Shown: one piece after another, positions 12,801 to 24,130 of the stretch
How the letters are laid out: the number at the start of each line of letters is the position of its first letter
How positions within the stretch are numbered: the first letter of the stretch is position 1
Source: Gossypium raimondii
Lineage: Eukaryota > Streptophyta > Magnoliopsida > Malvales > Malvaceae
Assembly (NCBI RefSeq): GCF_025698545.1
Contig: NC_068565.1
Coordinates: 1,054,001-1,118,000, forward strand
Reading direction: 5' to 3'
DNA length: 64,000 nt
The notes under the pieces: generated by a model
The model's input: only the letters and a program-made list of their open reading frames with translations
Told to the model about the DNA's origin: nothing
Database searches by the model: none
Program-made: the position numbers and the translations under genes

Positions 12801-15800
12801 TACAAGATAAGTCATTATATAGTTATATCCTATGTTGCTCTGACCCTTCATTTTTCTTGAAGTACCCACGTCCAGCACCCATTTCCGACGTTTATCCAAA
12901 CATGGGTGTGTGGATATAATCCTCGACCATCCAAATACATGGAAATCATGGAAAAAGTTGAACACGTTCATGTTGAACACATACTCGTGTCAAGTCTGAG
13001 TAACACAGGTTATACCTAAAGCACTGATTAGATGAAGAGGCGATGCCAGGGGGCTGGCAGGGGCCTTGCTCCCCCCCCCCCCCCAAAATGAAAAATTTCA
13101 ATTCAGTCCCTTTAGAAAGAATAAAATTACAAATTGATCTATGGTAAAATTGCACTGTGCCCTCCCCCCAAAATATTAAAAAATTATGTTTAGTCACTTC
13201 AAAAAAGATGGAATTATAAATTAATATATGATAAAATTACATTTTGATCTCAAAATTTTTTTAATTCGGTTCTAGCCCCCCCCCCAAAAAAAAAAAATTT
13301 CTAGCTTCGCCCCTGACCATACGGGAAAAAAAAATGAATGGAATGAAAAAAAATTTCAAAGGTGTGGTCATCATTTTATCAGAAAATACAACAACAATAA
13401 CAACATATCAAGCCTTTAATCACTACAAGCAGGTCCACAGAATGTATCATATTGCATCATTGTACTCAAAATTTATGGGTTTACTTGTATCTTTCATAAG
13501 CTAAGAAAATTTATCAGAAAAGGCAATAAATTTATCAATTTCAAAAGACTGCTCAACACAGATTGATAAAATGACAATGAAAAAGTAATATCAGTAAAAA
13601 CAGCCTGGCTCATACCTTTGCCATGGAGGTCAAAATATCAGCCAAGAAGAAGTCGGAAAAAGTTATCGCCTGGATTCACCATATCAACTTAATATTAAAA
13701 TACAGCATATGCACATGGTGTCAAAGCAAGAAATAAACTATAAAAAAGAATGTGTCCCCATTTCAGTTGTGGTTTGGAGATGCATGGTCCAACATTAAGG
13801 TCAAGCATGGAGGATCTTTAGTTCATGATGTTCGTAAATATGCATCACTACATTACAATGAGGATATAGACTCTTAGGTACAAAGATTAACATAGTTCAC
13901 ACATAAAATTCGAGCAGTATCAGGTAATTCCACAAGATTAGGTCCAGCCAAAGATCGTTGCCCAAGTTAAAGTACAGGATTGGCCATGTAAAAGTTGATA
14001 TACAGGCCTTTTTGCAGAGTTCTTGTAAGAATTTAAGTTGCAAACATGGAAATGGACACTAAAAAATGCCGTGATCCTTTTCTTTGAAGAAAAACCACGA
14101 TGCAAAGATCAAGAAAACATCAAGAAAGATGAATCTTGATATGACTAATCACTTTCTTCCAAAAAGAGATACAACATAAACTTCATCACATTATTACTTG
14201 TTCAGTTTCTCAAAGTATTGACAAAGTAAATCTAATGTATAAGAAAATGCCATGAGAATGAACCGATCATTAAGTTATTGATAGTAGCAAAATTATCAAA
14301 CACGTCCATAGAGATAACAATCAGACCTGTAATGGAAGAACTATTCGCCAAAGAGCCCTTAGCAAGTAGTATCGGGATGAAAAATAAAAAATGTCAAAAG
14401 GGAATATTAAAAGCATCACGACTGCAAAATATAGAAGCACCTGAAGTAGAAAACATGTAAAATTTAGTGATGATGGTAAAGGGAGTGGAAAGAAAGCAAT
14501 ATTGCAATTTACTTTTCATGCTGAAAATGTTAAAATTATAATCAACTCGTCATTCAAGCTGGGAATAAGTGCATATAAATAATAATAAAAAATTATTAAA
14601 ATAATAAAAAAAGAAAAAAGAAAGGATGCATCTATTACACTGGTTGGGAGGCAGCCAATGATACTTCTCCATTAGAGTAGAGATAAAGATATGCTGTCAT
14701 ACTGGTTGGAACAATGATAGTCATCCATGTAGCGCACTGAAATTACAACAATCGTAGAGAGAGTTATTTTATTTGAGGAAAATTACCAAGCACTATTAGC
14801 AACAATTGCACCAGTAGACCATCGAGCTTTATGTAGATATTTCAAGATAAAAAAGAAAACTAAGAAAACAAAAGAAGAAAATGGAACAATTCCTTCAAAA
14901 GTTCAATGTTATATCCCTGATACACATTTACAAAGCTTGAAGCTAAAGATAACATTATAAATGGATCCCTCAAAATAATACATCAGCTACACAAACTTCA
15001 AACATATTGAAATCATACTAAAGAAAGTATAGGTTCCAGAGCAGGACGAAATTCAATCGAGTATTAGAAATAAATTGCAGCCATTGCCGGCCATATAGTA
15101 TATCATTAGCTGAAGAACAAGACAAGAAACAAGGCAACCAAGTATAGTTTATCCATATAGTATATCATAATGAGCCATCGGTACATATTAGGCAACCTGA
15201 TTAAAAGATCTGATTGGGGAATTCAATTACCTTCCATATTTCTCTATGAGTGAGATGGTTCTGATCGAGATCAAAAATTTTGGCATAATTGATATTAGAC
15301 CGAGAAAAGACCCATAAATTGATTCCCCAAAGCCATACCATTGTAGTCTGTAATATCAAAACAAGAAGAATAATCTCTTAGAAGTCCTTAAACACACAAC
15401 ATAAAATTGCACTCATATCGAAAAAATTAGTATAACATAAATTTTTTTTTATATATCATAAAATTTTAACTAACCACCAGAAGAAGAGGATTATAATACA
15501 AAAATGCCTCATATAGAAATAGGTCCCGTAGGTCTGCACTCATTCTCATTACGGATTGCCATCCAGTCTGCAATATTTTGGCATACATGATGAGAACTTG
15601 TTATAACCATTATTAACATCAAATATGAACTGTATAGCTTGAAACAACTAGAATATAAAATAAGACTAACCTTCCCACAGATGAAACCCCAGAGTAAGAA
15701 CAATAGTACCTGGATATCTAAATAGATTAGGATTCCAGAAGGTTGAGAAATAACTAAAAGATACAAGTTACAACTGAGGAATTCGTTTTTCTTTGAGGTT

Positions 15801-16181
15801 AACCACTTTATATTTATTAAAAGGAAGTAAATGGATAATAAACACAGCAACAATATCATTGAAAACAAACCTTGAATCTCCATAATAATGTAGGCGAAGG
15901 CACAATTGCAGCAGTAACCAATGGTATACTTGCATTCTTCGATCCATTTATCTCCAACGGATGCACGTAACTGTTCTCCACACCATTTCCCAATTCTGCA
16001 CCTGACAGTTATTCTACAATATATTAGATCTAAGCAGCAAAACTAAATCAATAATAACCTTTAATTTCCAATGAAAATGTTCATATAGAGTTCTTGTACC
16101 TAGATCAGATACCACTGCTCTGCTACCGGACCTCCTTAAATGCGGACTATTGATAGGAGCAGCAACCTGACCTCCGAACAT
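9847..16181 (-). CDS. EXS-domain membrane protein (XPR1/ERD1/SYG1 family), SPX-less
   Basis: Thirteen coding exons: 16181-16100, 16001-15871, 15709-15671, 15567-15475, 15347-15231, 14736-14641, 14440-14327, 13669-13616, 12682-12635, 12179-12029, 11088-10923, 10656-10587, 10107-9847. They total 1422 nt, 473 residues, all phases closing. The start MFGGQVAAPIN matches the plant family labelled 'SPX and EXS domain-containing protein 1-like' (At5g35730). After a hydrophilic N-terminus of about 60 residues come several hydrophobic helices, then the EXS signature: RQYRD before the LKYS segment, WDVARDWDF, and a conserved C-terminal block with EIFRRFQW. Yeast and animal relatives act in Golgi retention or phosphate export, but there the SPX domain is fused at the N-terminus and none is present here. 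Likely a Golgi/endomembrane multi-pass protein; its substrate is unknown. The large introns hold a SINE and a poly-C-containing repeat. Confidence 0.9.
11592..11772 (+). mobile_element. tRNA-derived SINE in an EXS-gene intron (antisense to the gene)
   Basis: Reading the plus strand: a box-A-like GGCCTGGTGGCCAAGGGC, then a box-B match TGGGTTCGAGCC about 35 bases on, a body containing a TG/CG-alternating run (TGTGTGTGTGCACGCGCGCA), and a short A-rich 3' tail (CCAAAAAAAACC). This is the layout of a pol III-transcribed tRNA-related SINE. A clear TSD was not found. It lies between coding exons 10 and 11 of the EXS gene. Confidence 0.7.
13035..13320. repeat. Dispersed cotton-type repeat with internal monomers and poly-C tracts, in an EXS intron
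   Basis: Begins with GGGGGCTGGCAGGGGCCTTG and a C run at about 13071-13084. It then shows two or three diverged monomers of about 65-75 bp, each with 'TTTAGTC..., AAATTATAAATTA, AAAATTGCACTTTG' themes, and ends near CTTCGCCCCTGACC. Relatives are at about 770-930, 25585-25825, 43100-43330, 44340-44560 and, reversed, 45340-45560. Nature unknown, probably a non-autonomous element. Confidence 0.55.
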
Positions 16182-18070
16182 AGGTGTATGTAGAAGATGG
16201 TAAAGCTATTAAACCCACTCCAGCTACCCTAGTGTTCTGCCATAAATAATATTGAAACAGAAACATATAAAGAAGCATTACTTGAATAATCAATAGACAC
16301 CTGCATGCCATTTAAGGATCTTAAATCTAAGTTTTAACTTCAACATTTCTTCCAAGAACAAGTTAACCATACATTCTTACAGTGAGCTGTTTAGTTAGTA
16401 TAAATTGCGTATATTTAGGGAGGGACAGCCACGAAACCTCTCGAAAGGATTAGTCTCTAACTCTCTATGGAGAGTAAAACGGATACCTTGGTTCCAAATA
16501 AAAATTGGATATATTGTAATGCAGCAAAATATCAAATACATAAAAACAGACACAAACATCTATTCCTACAATTTTTCACTCAAAACTATTAGCCAACTCC
16601 GCAACAAGCATCAAAGCATATAATTCACATTCACATAATTAATAAATAGAATCTAAAAGGGAATCAATTAAAATGAAATCCATATATAAAGAAAATTTGC
16701 CTTACCTAATAGAAATTCCCTGCAATGAATGTACCTGTATAAAGGGAGTTCAAACGCAGCCCAAAATCAAAAAAGAAACAAAGCAAATGAAAAACCCAGA
16801 AATACCCAGTTCCTAAAAAGCAGGAAGAAATCTTCCCGTTTGTTTCTAGGGAAGATGTAAACTGGAAAAAAATTTCTCTAGGAAAGTTTTTTCTTTTTAG
16901 TTTCTCTTTTTTTTCAGCTTCAAAGAAAAAAATTATTACTATCAAATAATAATTACTTTGAATATTGTGCAAAGATTGAAATTTTGACTTTTCTCTTTTG
17001 GGATCTCAAAAAATCCCGAATCAGAAGCTGTGTTTGTTTTTGAGTGAATTACGAGGAGGAAATTGAAGCAAAAAAATGGGTAAATTTAAACGAAATATTG
17101 TTGTGAAAATTGTAAAAGAGCAATTGGTTCACTTTCATAAACGTGTTTCCTGGACCTGAAATTGTGAAAATCAGAAATGTTTTAATTAATTTCTATATAT
17201 CTTTCTTTGTTTGTACCATTAATCCTTATTTATTTAGAAAATGAAAATATGTGCATGCATTTATTTATTATTAAATTATAAGTTAAAATTAGGTTAAAAT
17301 ATACTTTAAGTCCCTGTACTTTTCATGTATTTGAGATTTAAAGTTTTTTTTAATTTGAAAACTATAAGTTGAGTTATTAACTTCATTAAAAAATTTGTTA
17401 AATTCAAGATCATTACTTCATTTTTTTTATTGCATGGGTTCCAAGTAAGGTTTATTTATTTATTTATTTCAAAATGTTATGCCAATAAATTTAATAAAAA
17501 ATTTTAACGGTGTCAATAATTAGATTCAATTTTGAAATCTAAAAAGTAATGAGACAAAATTCCTAGAAATAAAAGTAAATGGACTAAATTCTAAATATAT
17601 AGAGAGTTTAAGGACTAAATTCAAAGTTCCTGCTCCATACACTTAAATTTAGTCACTCTACTTTTATTTTCAGAAATTTAATCTTATACGAGGTTATTTT
17701 CTTTTTAAATTCATCGACATGACATTTTGAAATTAAAAACAAAATTCTCACTTAATAGCTCTATAGCAAAAAATAATATTATACTAAATTTTAATTTAAT
17801 AAAAAATTTAACTAATTAAACTTATTTTTAATCTAGAAAATAAAAAACGCTAAATTTGAAATATACCAAAGAATAAGAATACTTTAGCTTAAATTATATA
17901 AAAGAATGGTTCTGATTTAGGGAATTTGGAATACGACTTTCAAGTCATCGGCTCAACCATATGAATAGGATAACTCATTTAAAATATAAATTATTTATTA
18001 AATAAAGTAATTAGTTGATAAGAAAATACAATAAAATATTTCATCGATAAGCAAAATAAAAAATAGTGAT
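16182..18070. other. Intergenic; probable 5' UTR of the EXS gene plus a decayed foldback repeat
   Basis: About 16182-17090 probably contains the EXS gene leader, possibly with a 5' UTR intron, but I cannot place the transcription start. At about 17296-17625 the motifs 'TTTAAGTCCCTGTACTTTT' and, on the other strand, 'TTTAGTCCTTAAACTC' face each other, suggesting a decayed foldback MITE. Nothing coding was recognised. Confidence 0.4.
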
Positions 18071-18073
18071 TCA

Positions 18074-18223
18074 GGGTGGGTTTGGATGGGCGATTAGGTG
18101 CGGTGTGGTGCGTTTAGCTTACTTTTTGTCTCACGCTACAGTATCGCTACAGTATCTAATCTCACCGCCACCGCTGTTTTTACACTGACCGCAGATAAAC
18201 ACACCGACTATCCAAACTCACCC
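18074..18223 (+). mobile_element. PIF/Harbinger (Tourist-like) MITE, 150 bp, TSD TCA
   Basis: Tips GGGTGGGTTTGGATGGGCG and, in reverse complement, AGGGTGAGTTTGGATAGTCG form terminal inverted repeats. The flanks 18071-18073 and 18224-18226 are TCA, a variant of the usual TWA target. Other copies are at 18594-18733, 37771-37920 and 56353-56460. It contains a small incidental ORF. Confidence 0.85.
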
Positions 18224-18593
18224 TCATTTACCGCGATTACAAGTTTTGAATTTATTTTAAGGCTAAACTCATTATTTAACTTTTGAAATTTTTTTTTTAT
18301 TTTGTTACTTGAAATATAATTTTTGTATAGTTTTACCTTTAAAAGTTATATACATCCAATAAAAATGTGTTAGATGTGACGTTTTTATTGGCAAGTTTTT
18401 TATTTAGAGTATATTAGAACGAAAATGATAATTTAAATATTAAAATAAAAAAAATAAATATCAAAATAGAAATAATAAAATTTAATTCTAAGCTTTATAT
18501 TAGTGATATAACTTTTTTTTAGGTGTTTTGCATTTAAAGTCACCAATCCTAACATCAATTTTCATACAAGTTACAAATATTTAGGGTGGGTTT

Positions 18594-18733
18594 GGATGGG
18601 CGATTAGGTGCGGTGCGGTGCGTTTAGCTTACTTTTTGTCTCACGCTATAGTATCGCTACAGTATCTAATCTCACCGCCACTGCTGTTTTTACACTGACC
18701 ACAGGTAAACGCACCGCCCATCCAAACTCACGC
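18594..18733 (+). mobile_element. PIF/Harbinger (Tourist-like) MITE, 140 bp, TSD TTA
   Basis: Nearly identical to the copy at 18074-18223 over most of its length and in the same orientation. Flanks 18591-18593 and 18734-18736 are TTA, the canonical PIF/Harbinger target. The tip is GGGTGGGTTTGGATGGGCG. Confidence 0.88.
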
Positions 18734-19583
18734 TTAATTTACTCAATCCACGAGTCCGTTTCAAAAAACTTTTCCTTTTTAGTTTTGTTTGCTTTCGAAA
18801 TAATTTGAAAGTAAGCAATAAACCCAGTTTATTTGAACTTGTTTTTAATTTTTATTTTTGGTGGTGAGTTTTGTTTCTCGATTTTATTAAGAGTTCATAA
18901 AGTGAAAATACCTCGAAAGATGTCTAGTAAGATGCACCGTATGTATTGCACATGACTGGTCTTAAACCCAAAAAAGTTCTCCGAGCTACCTTAGGAGGAA
19001 GTTTGAAATTGTATTTTAACACAAAGTTGCAAACTTCACCATAATCCCAAGTCTATATCAATTGAGTGAGTCAAATTGGTATTGGTCGAGATAATCAAGA
19101 TCTGACCAATTCAGATTTCAGAATTTCTAATTTGTATTAAATTTGAATTGTTAACTTTTTATAGTCAAATAAAGTTAGAACAAATTTTAGTTTAAAAATA
19201 ATATTGAAATATATTTAAATTGATCAAGTTAAGTTTTCGAGTTCGAATCAGATGGATCTATATAAATACCAACTTGTATCACTATTGCTTCTTTCTTCAC
19301 GACATGAACACTAACAAGCATAATTGCTAAAAGAAATGGTACTTCATTCCTTTGTTATTTGAGCATCATGACCAAGTTTTAATTTGACATGCCTAGTATC
19401 TGCAGTTTCATGGTTACACACCGGATCAAAGTTACACGAACTCTTCATTTTTCCTACATTATTCATGTTCAACAACTGTATTCAACACATATCCGGACAT
19501 GAATAATGGAATAAGCCTTCAAAAATAAAAATAAAATAAAATTTGAATATACTCACAGATTATGAAATCACAATGAAGATTGA

Positions 19584-19793
19584 TATAGACACCCAGCAAC
19601 CTCACAAACATCACCTACTCCACCATCGGATTCTCTGGCTCCAAAATCTTCACCCTCACCAAGAAAATCCCCACAATCAACTCCGAGCGGTCCTTCATCC
19701 CCCTTTTATGGACCTGCAACTGAATCTTCTCGAACTGCTCCTAGCAGCAGTCTTTCACCAATCACCACCATTGCCCTCATGAACAGAGAATAG
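19584..19793 (+). pseudogene. Pro/Ser-rich coding remnant (arabinogalactan/early-nodulin-like tail?)
   Basis: In this frame, right after an upstream TGA, about 66 codons encode a Ser/Pro/Thr-rich stretch (SPTPPSD, SSPSPRKSPQ, PSGPSSP) with SP, TP and AP dipeptides, ending at TAG 19791-19793. Base composition is markedly C-rich compared with the flanks. Such tails occur in arabinogalactan proteins, early-nodulin-like phytocyanins and fasciclin-like proteins. No upstream domain, signal peptide or start was found, so I read it as a decayed exon, not a gene. It could also be chance. Confidence 0.35.
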
Positions 19794-20318
19794 TTTTCAA
19801 CCACGTCTCACATTGGGGTTTCGACTTTTACCACGGGTGCTTTTGGCCATATGAATCTCTAAATATTCTCTTCTTTACAATAATCTCAATTTTATTTTCA
19901 GTTCCCTACTTTGTAATACTAAATAGTATGGCTTATTTGTGAAATGGGTTCATAGCAATATATATTTGGACACACATAACTAATGACAGCATAAAGCAAC
20001 AAATAATGACAACATTGGTATATATTATAGTAAGGGAAAGCATTCCAAAACACATGAAACTGTAACTCATGGCAAGACTATGTATAAACCAGTGTTACAG
20101 CTCATGTATATATATTTTATTGTATTTTACATTTTGAGTAGCGGAAACCCATCAAAAGTTCCGGTTTTCGTGATAGAATATCCGGCTACTCGACAATCTC
20201 ACATTCACACATAACATTATAACAATAGACCAAAGATCATGACAGCAATAAGTAAAACAAGCAACAATCATAAAGAGACTGGTGATAAGAATCAAATCAT
20301 CAATCAACAAGCTTCATA

Positions 20319-22026
20319 TTATGCGACTGGAGGGCGAAGAACGTGATCCTGTGATGTATCGACTGCAGCAGGTGGCATGAATTGCCACATGGCGAGACTT
20401 GGAAATCCGATGACAGGCATCAACTTGTTTCCAGCAGCTTGCCTTTGAGCAGCTAATGCAGCAGATATTGAAGGGGGCTGCGTCAAGAAGCCTGGCTGTG
20501 CACTCATGGCTTTGACTTGCTGCTCCAATTGCTCCTTGTCTGCTTTCAGCCTCTGCTTCTCGTCGCGAAGCTCGTTCTTCTCTTCCTGCAATGATTCACT
20601 TAGAAAATGCAAATCAATGACTATCATGCTCTTAGCATTTGATAATGGTAAATTAAATAAATTCTATCCGATTTTCAGTTTTCGAGAAACGAGCTTTTTA
20701 CCTTCAGCTCTTTAATTTTTGCTTGCAACTCCTCATTAGAGTCTTTCAATCTTTGCGCTTCACTGCGTAACTGACGCACCATTCTTACAGCATCACTCAA
20801 AATAGCAACCTTATCTGCTTTCATTGGCCTTTCAGGCTCCAAAACGGCACCCAGTTCCAAGAACCTTGACAAATATTTAACCAACTCTGAAGTGAGAAAC
20901 AACAGACCAAGAACATTGGACAACATCAGCAAAAGTACTATGGAGGTCTATATACAAAGTCAGATTGCATTTTGCCTTTTATTAAAAAATAACAAATTAA
21001 TCTCTATACATTAGATAAAAAAATTTTCATTTATTCCGTGGTTAAAGAAATAACCAAACAGTTACACTTGACATGTTATGTATACCTTATACCGACATGC
21101 AAAATCAATTTTCACTAATAGAAATAGATGAAATTGTTAATAGAATGACCAGTTTACTATCTGATCTATTATATAATGATTAATTTGAGTAAAATAAACA
21201 AAAATGCAATCAAATTCCTAATACAAAAATTTCCATAGTAATTTTGCCAGAAGATCAAATACAAATAATTAAAAGGAAAAGAATGATCAATTCATGCCTA
21301 TCATTCAATCTATCCCTCCGCAATTTCTCCCGCCATGCTTTCGATCCGGATCCACCGCATGATTCCGATTTCAACCTGTATAGATCATCATCATGTAGTT
21401 CAAAATTAAACAATAATCCTAATATAATAGAGTTCAAAGTCTACAGGAAACTGGAATTAACACCTTTTCCTAGAGACAACATCCTTCAAGCAATCTGAAT
21501 CAGCAAAGGAGCAATCAACTGTAGCACTGAACAATCAAAAATAGCAGTGATATATCAAACGATGTCTTGTCATAAAAGGAATCTTATCGCTACTCATTCT
21601 CAGTGAAAAATCATTTAGTTAGAAATTTGAATCTTAAAAAAAAAAATACTATTCTTTCACAATATATCAACTATTTTTTTATAGCAACTTTTGAAATTAT
21701 TGCTTCAATTTTTTTTTTAAAAGAGAGAGAGAGAGAGAGAAATCTATCGATCTTGAACCAATGAATTAAAAAAGGAAACAGTTTAACCCCAAAACTGCAT
21801 CTAAAAAAAACTGAAAGAAACTTGCCGCCATAACTAATCCCTTAACGATTTCAGTATTTTCTAGTTAACTTTCTCCGCAACCAAACGGAAAATTTTCAAA
21901 CCTGACATTAGAGGGAGCATTGAGAGTAGATTGACAAGGCCATGCGAAGGCGGCAGCTGGAGGCGGGAAATCAGGTATGCCATAATCAAGGAGCCAGTTG
22001 GAGTTTTCAGAGGGGTCCAATTCCAT
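20319..22026 (-). CDS. bHLH transcription factor, group IVc (ILR3/bHLH105-like)
   Basis: Five exons: 22026-21902, 21526-21464, 21375-21298, 20864-20702, 20585-20319; 696 nt, 231 residues, all phases closing. Residues 1-10 (MELDPSENSN) match the 'SPEN(T)NW' start of ILR3 relatives. This favours the ATG at 22026 over an in-frame ATG at 22077. A Ser/Asp-rich linker leads to the basic region (SKAWREKLRRDRLND, about 74-88), then the helix-loop-helix (ELGAVLEP... AVRMVRQLR). A coiled-coil/leucine zipper follows (IKELK, EKNELRDEKQRLK, EQLEQQ), and the conserved group IVc tail (MWQFMPPAAVDTSQDHVLR) ends the protein. Group IVc members bind E/G-box DNA in the nucleus as heterodimers and control iron-deficiency genes. 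Intron 3 has a GC donor (GATAG|GCATG) and contains a MITE. The basic region has Trp77 where homologues usually have Cys. Confidence 0.93.
20929..21248. mobile_element. Foldback MITE (family A) inside intron 3 of the bHLH gene
   Basis: Tips GCAAAAGTACTATGGAGGTC and, in reverse complement, GGCAAAATTACTATGGAAAT, with the family's inner blocks (CAGATTGCATTTTGCC, TTAATCTCTATACATTAGAT and counterparts) on both arms. It fills most of the 433-bp intron and starts 65 bp beyond the exon 4 acceptor. Confidence 0.8.
21723..21741. repeat. (GA)n microsatellite in bHLH intron 1
   Basis: About nine GA dinucleotides, lying between exons 1 and 2. Confidence 0.9.
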
Positions 22027-22111
22027 GGAATGTATTTCTTTTTCCGTGCCAAAAAGAAAACTAAATTTGAATGCCAAATTTATATGGGATTTTTTTTAAA
22101 AAAAAAAGTAA

Positions 22112-22660
22112 GGTCCAATTCTATTATTAGTCCCTATATTATCATAAGTTATGAATTTAACCACTATACTTTAATTTGGTTGTTTTTAATTTATATACTT
22201 TTTGCATTGGACAATTTTAATTCCTATACTTTTCGAATTTCAATTTTTCAATATTGATTCAAATGGTAGCGATTAAATTTGCTTGATTAAATTCATTATT
22301 AGTTTTGTACTATAAGTAAAGTTGAAGATTTAATCAATATTTTTCGATTGAAACGATTTTAGTCTCTAGATTTTCGAATTTCAGAAATTCAGTATTGATG
22401 GAAACCATAACTATTCAATTCATTAACTACCTTTTGTGATTAATATGTGAAAATAACAAGTCGACGTGACATTTACACGTGGTAATATGTTTGTCATATC
22501 AAATTTTAAAAATAATAGAATTGATGAATTTAACAGCTATTGTTCGATAAACAATAAAACTTTAAAATTGAAAGTACAAAAATTAAAAGTGAACAATTTA
22601 AAGTATAAGGTTTAAATCCACAACTTACGTATAATATAGGGACTATATCAATAGTTAACC
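22112..22660. mobile_element. Foldback MITE immediately upstream of the bHLH gene
   Basis: The left arm (ATTAGTCCCTATATTATCAT, ACTATACTTTAATTTGGTTG) and the reverse complement of the right arm (ATAGTCCCTATATTATACGT, CTTATACTTTAAATTGTTCA) align over more than 100 bases. Similar in plan to 9197-9719. No clear TSD. Its left tip is about 85 bp upstream of the chosen start codon, so it must overlap the promoter or leader. Confidence 0.75.
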
Positions 22661-24003
22661 TTTTAAGGATTATGTTTTTCTCAGTTTTGATGTTGGAAGG
22701 GATGGAAATTCAAGCAAATAATAAAAAAACGAAAGCGTTGAGTTGAATATGACTTGTGAAAATTATTAAATGTTGGGAACTTAAAAATAATAATTATCTT
22801 GACTTTTGTAAAATCAAATCTAGTTGGAATAATTATTTTATTTCAAGTGAAATTTTGATGTTGTTAAGTTTAAAATTTTATTTCAAAAATAATTAAATAA
22901 ATAATTTTGTTGGGTCTATCATTAAAAATATTAAAATCACCAATGTTTCATCTAACCACTTTGCATAGGGGTAATCTATTGACGGAACTTGGAATTAAGG
23001 TTTGAAGGGTCTAATTAAAATTTCAAAAATTTAGAGGATTTAGTGAGAATATTTAAAAAATTTGATGGACTTAATTAAAACTTTCAAAAAATTTTAAAGC
23101 TTAATGAGAATTGACAAAACATTCGAAATTATGAAAGGTTTACTAAATATTCCCATTTTGGGAGGCTTCCAAAAAGAATTTTCAAAAATTTTAAGGAGAT
23201 TAAAGTGTAATTTATCCTTAAACTCTTATTACCATTCTCTTATGAACAATGAAACTTCACATGTATAATATGCGGATTGTTGCCAATCACACTGATCTTG
23301 ATATAGGGACCTTTTTAACATAACAATACATCATTTTAATCACTTCTAAATACAGATGTTAATGGTTTTCCATAACTTGGTTAACAGTTTCTGATCTGAC
23401 TCGACTCTTATATTACGAAGGATTAACTAGGATATAAATAACTCCATTCAACCATCCCTTACCTTTAGACATTTTTCATCTAAAATAAATTCAGAATCTT
23501 TAAAATGTTCATCTTATTATCTGATAATTTTTCTAAGACATTCAGTGTTATCGTATGAATCGTTTTTTTTATTTGTGATATAAACTTAATATTTAAATAT
23601 GATTTTTAAAATTTTTATTTGAACATAATTTGAAAGTAATTCATGTTTTAAAGTGGTAGTGTAAAAAATAAAATTGCTTGATAAAGGTGGTATACAAATG
23701 GTAGTCTTCTCATTTGGGGCATTTAGGGAAGGGCAAGTTTGAAAAGTTATACCATAAGTGCGAAATTATAAACTTTTTTTTTGAGGATTGAAATTAAGTT
23801 ATATATTTTATTAGAGTTAAAATACAATCTCATCTTTATATTAACTTATATTTTTATAATTTTTAAAGGATGAAATTAAAATTCTAACATTTTTTAGAAA
23901 CAAACTATATTTTTATCATTTTGGTTTTTAAAAAATGGCTAACAATGGCATTACACTCTAACTTCGGTTGAAAATTTGAAAATTTTTGGTTAAATTATTA
24001 TTT
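22661..24003. other. Intergenic, AT-rich, no gene seen
   Basis: Includes repeats of the type 'TTAATTAAAACTTTCAAAAA' around 22990-23220, also seen at 44080-44330. Nothing coding was recognised. Confidence 0.5.
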
Positions 24004-24130
24004 TGGTTGGTACCAACATTGTTGCCAATACAGGAGAATGTGGGTTTGAGCGTATTAAGACGTATTTATCCTCTTATCTAAGGGTTAAGAGAAAACTATA
24101 GACAATTATACACATTTGTACAAAAAAAAA
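24004..24130 (+). mobile_element. SINE (family S1), plus orientation, with poly-A tail
   Basis: GGTACCAACATTGTTGCCAA, a box-B-like GTGGGTTTGAGCG, ATTTATCCTCTTATCTAAGG and a final A run at about 24122-24130 follow the S1 order seen in reverse at 33991-34179. The 5' A-box end is diverged or truncated. Confidence 0.65.

Noticed and set aside
18098-18808. Two similar small ORFs starting MRCGAFSLLF
   Set aside because: Both are inside Tourist-like MITE copies (18074-18223 and 18594-18733); the similarity comes from the elements and not from a gene family.
21861-22077. Longer bHLH start at 22077 or the overlapping frame from 22052
   Set aside because: The 22077 ATG would add 17 residues with no family counterpart; the 22052 ORF is in a different frame. 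The SPEN-type start at 22026 matches group IVc proteins.
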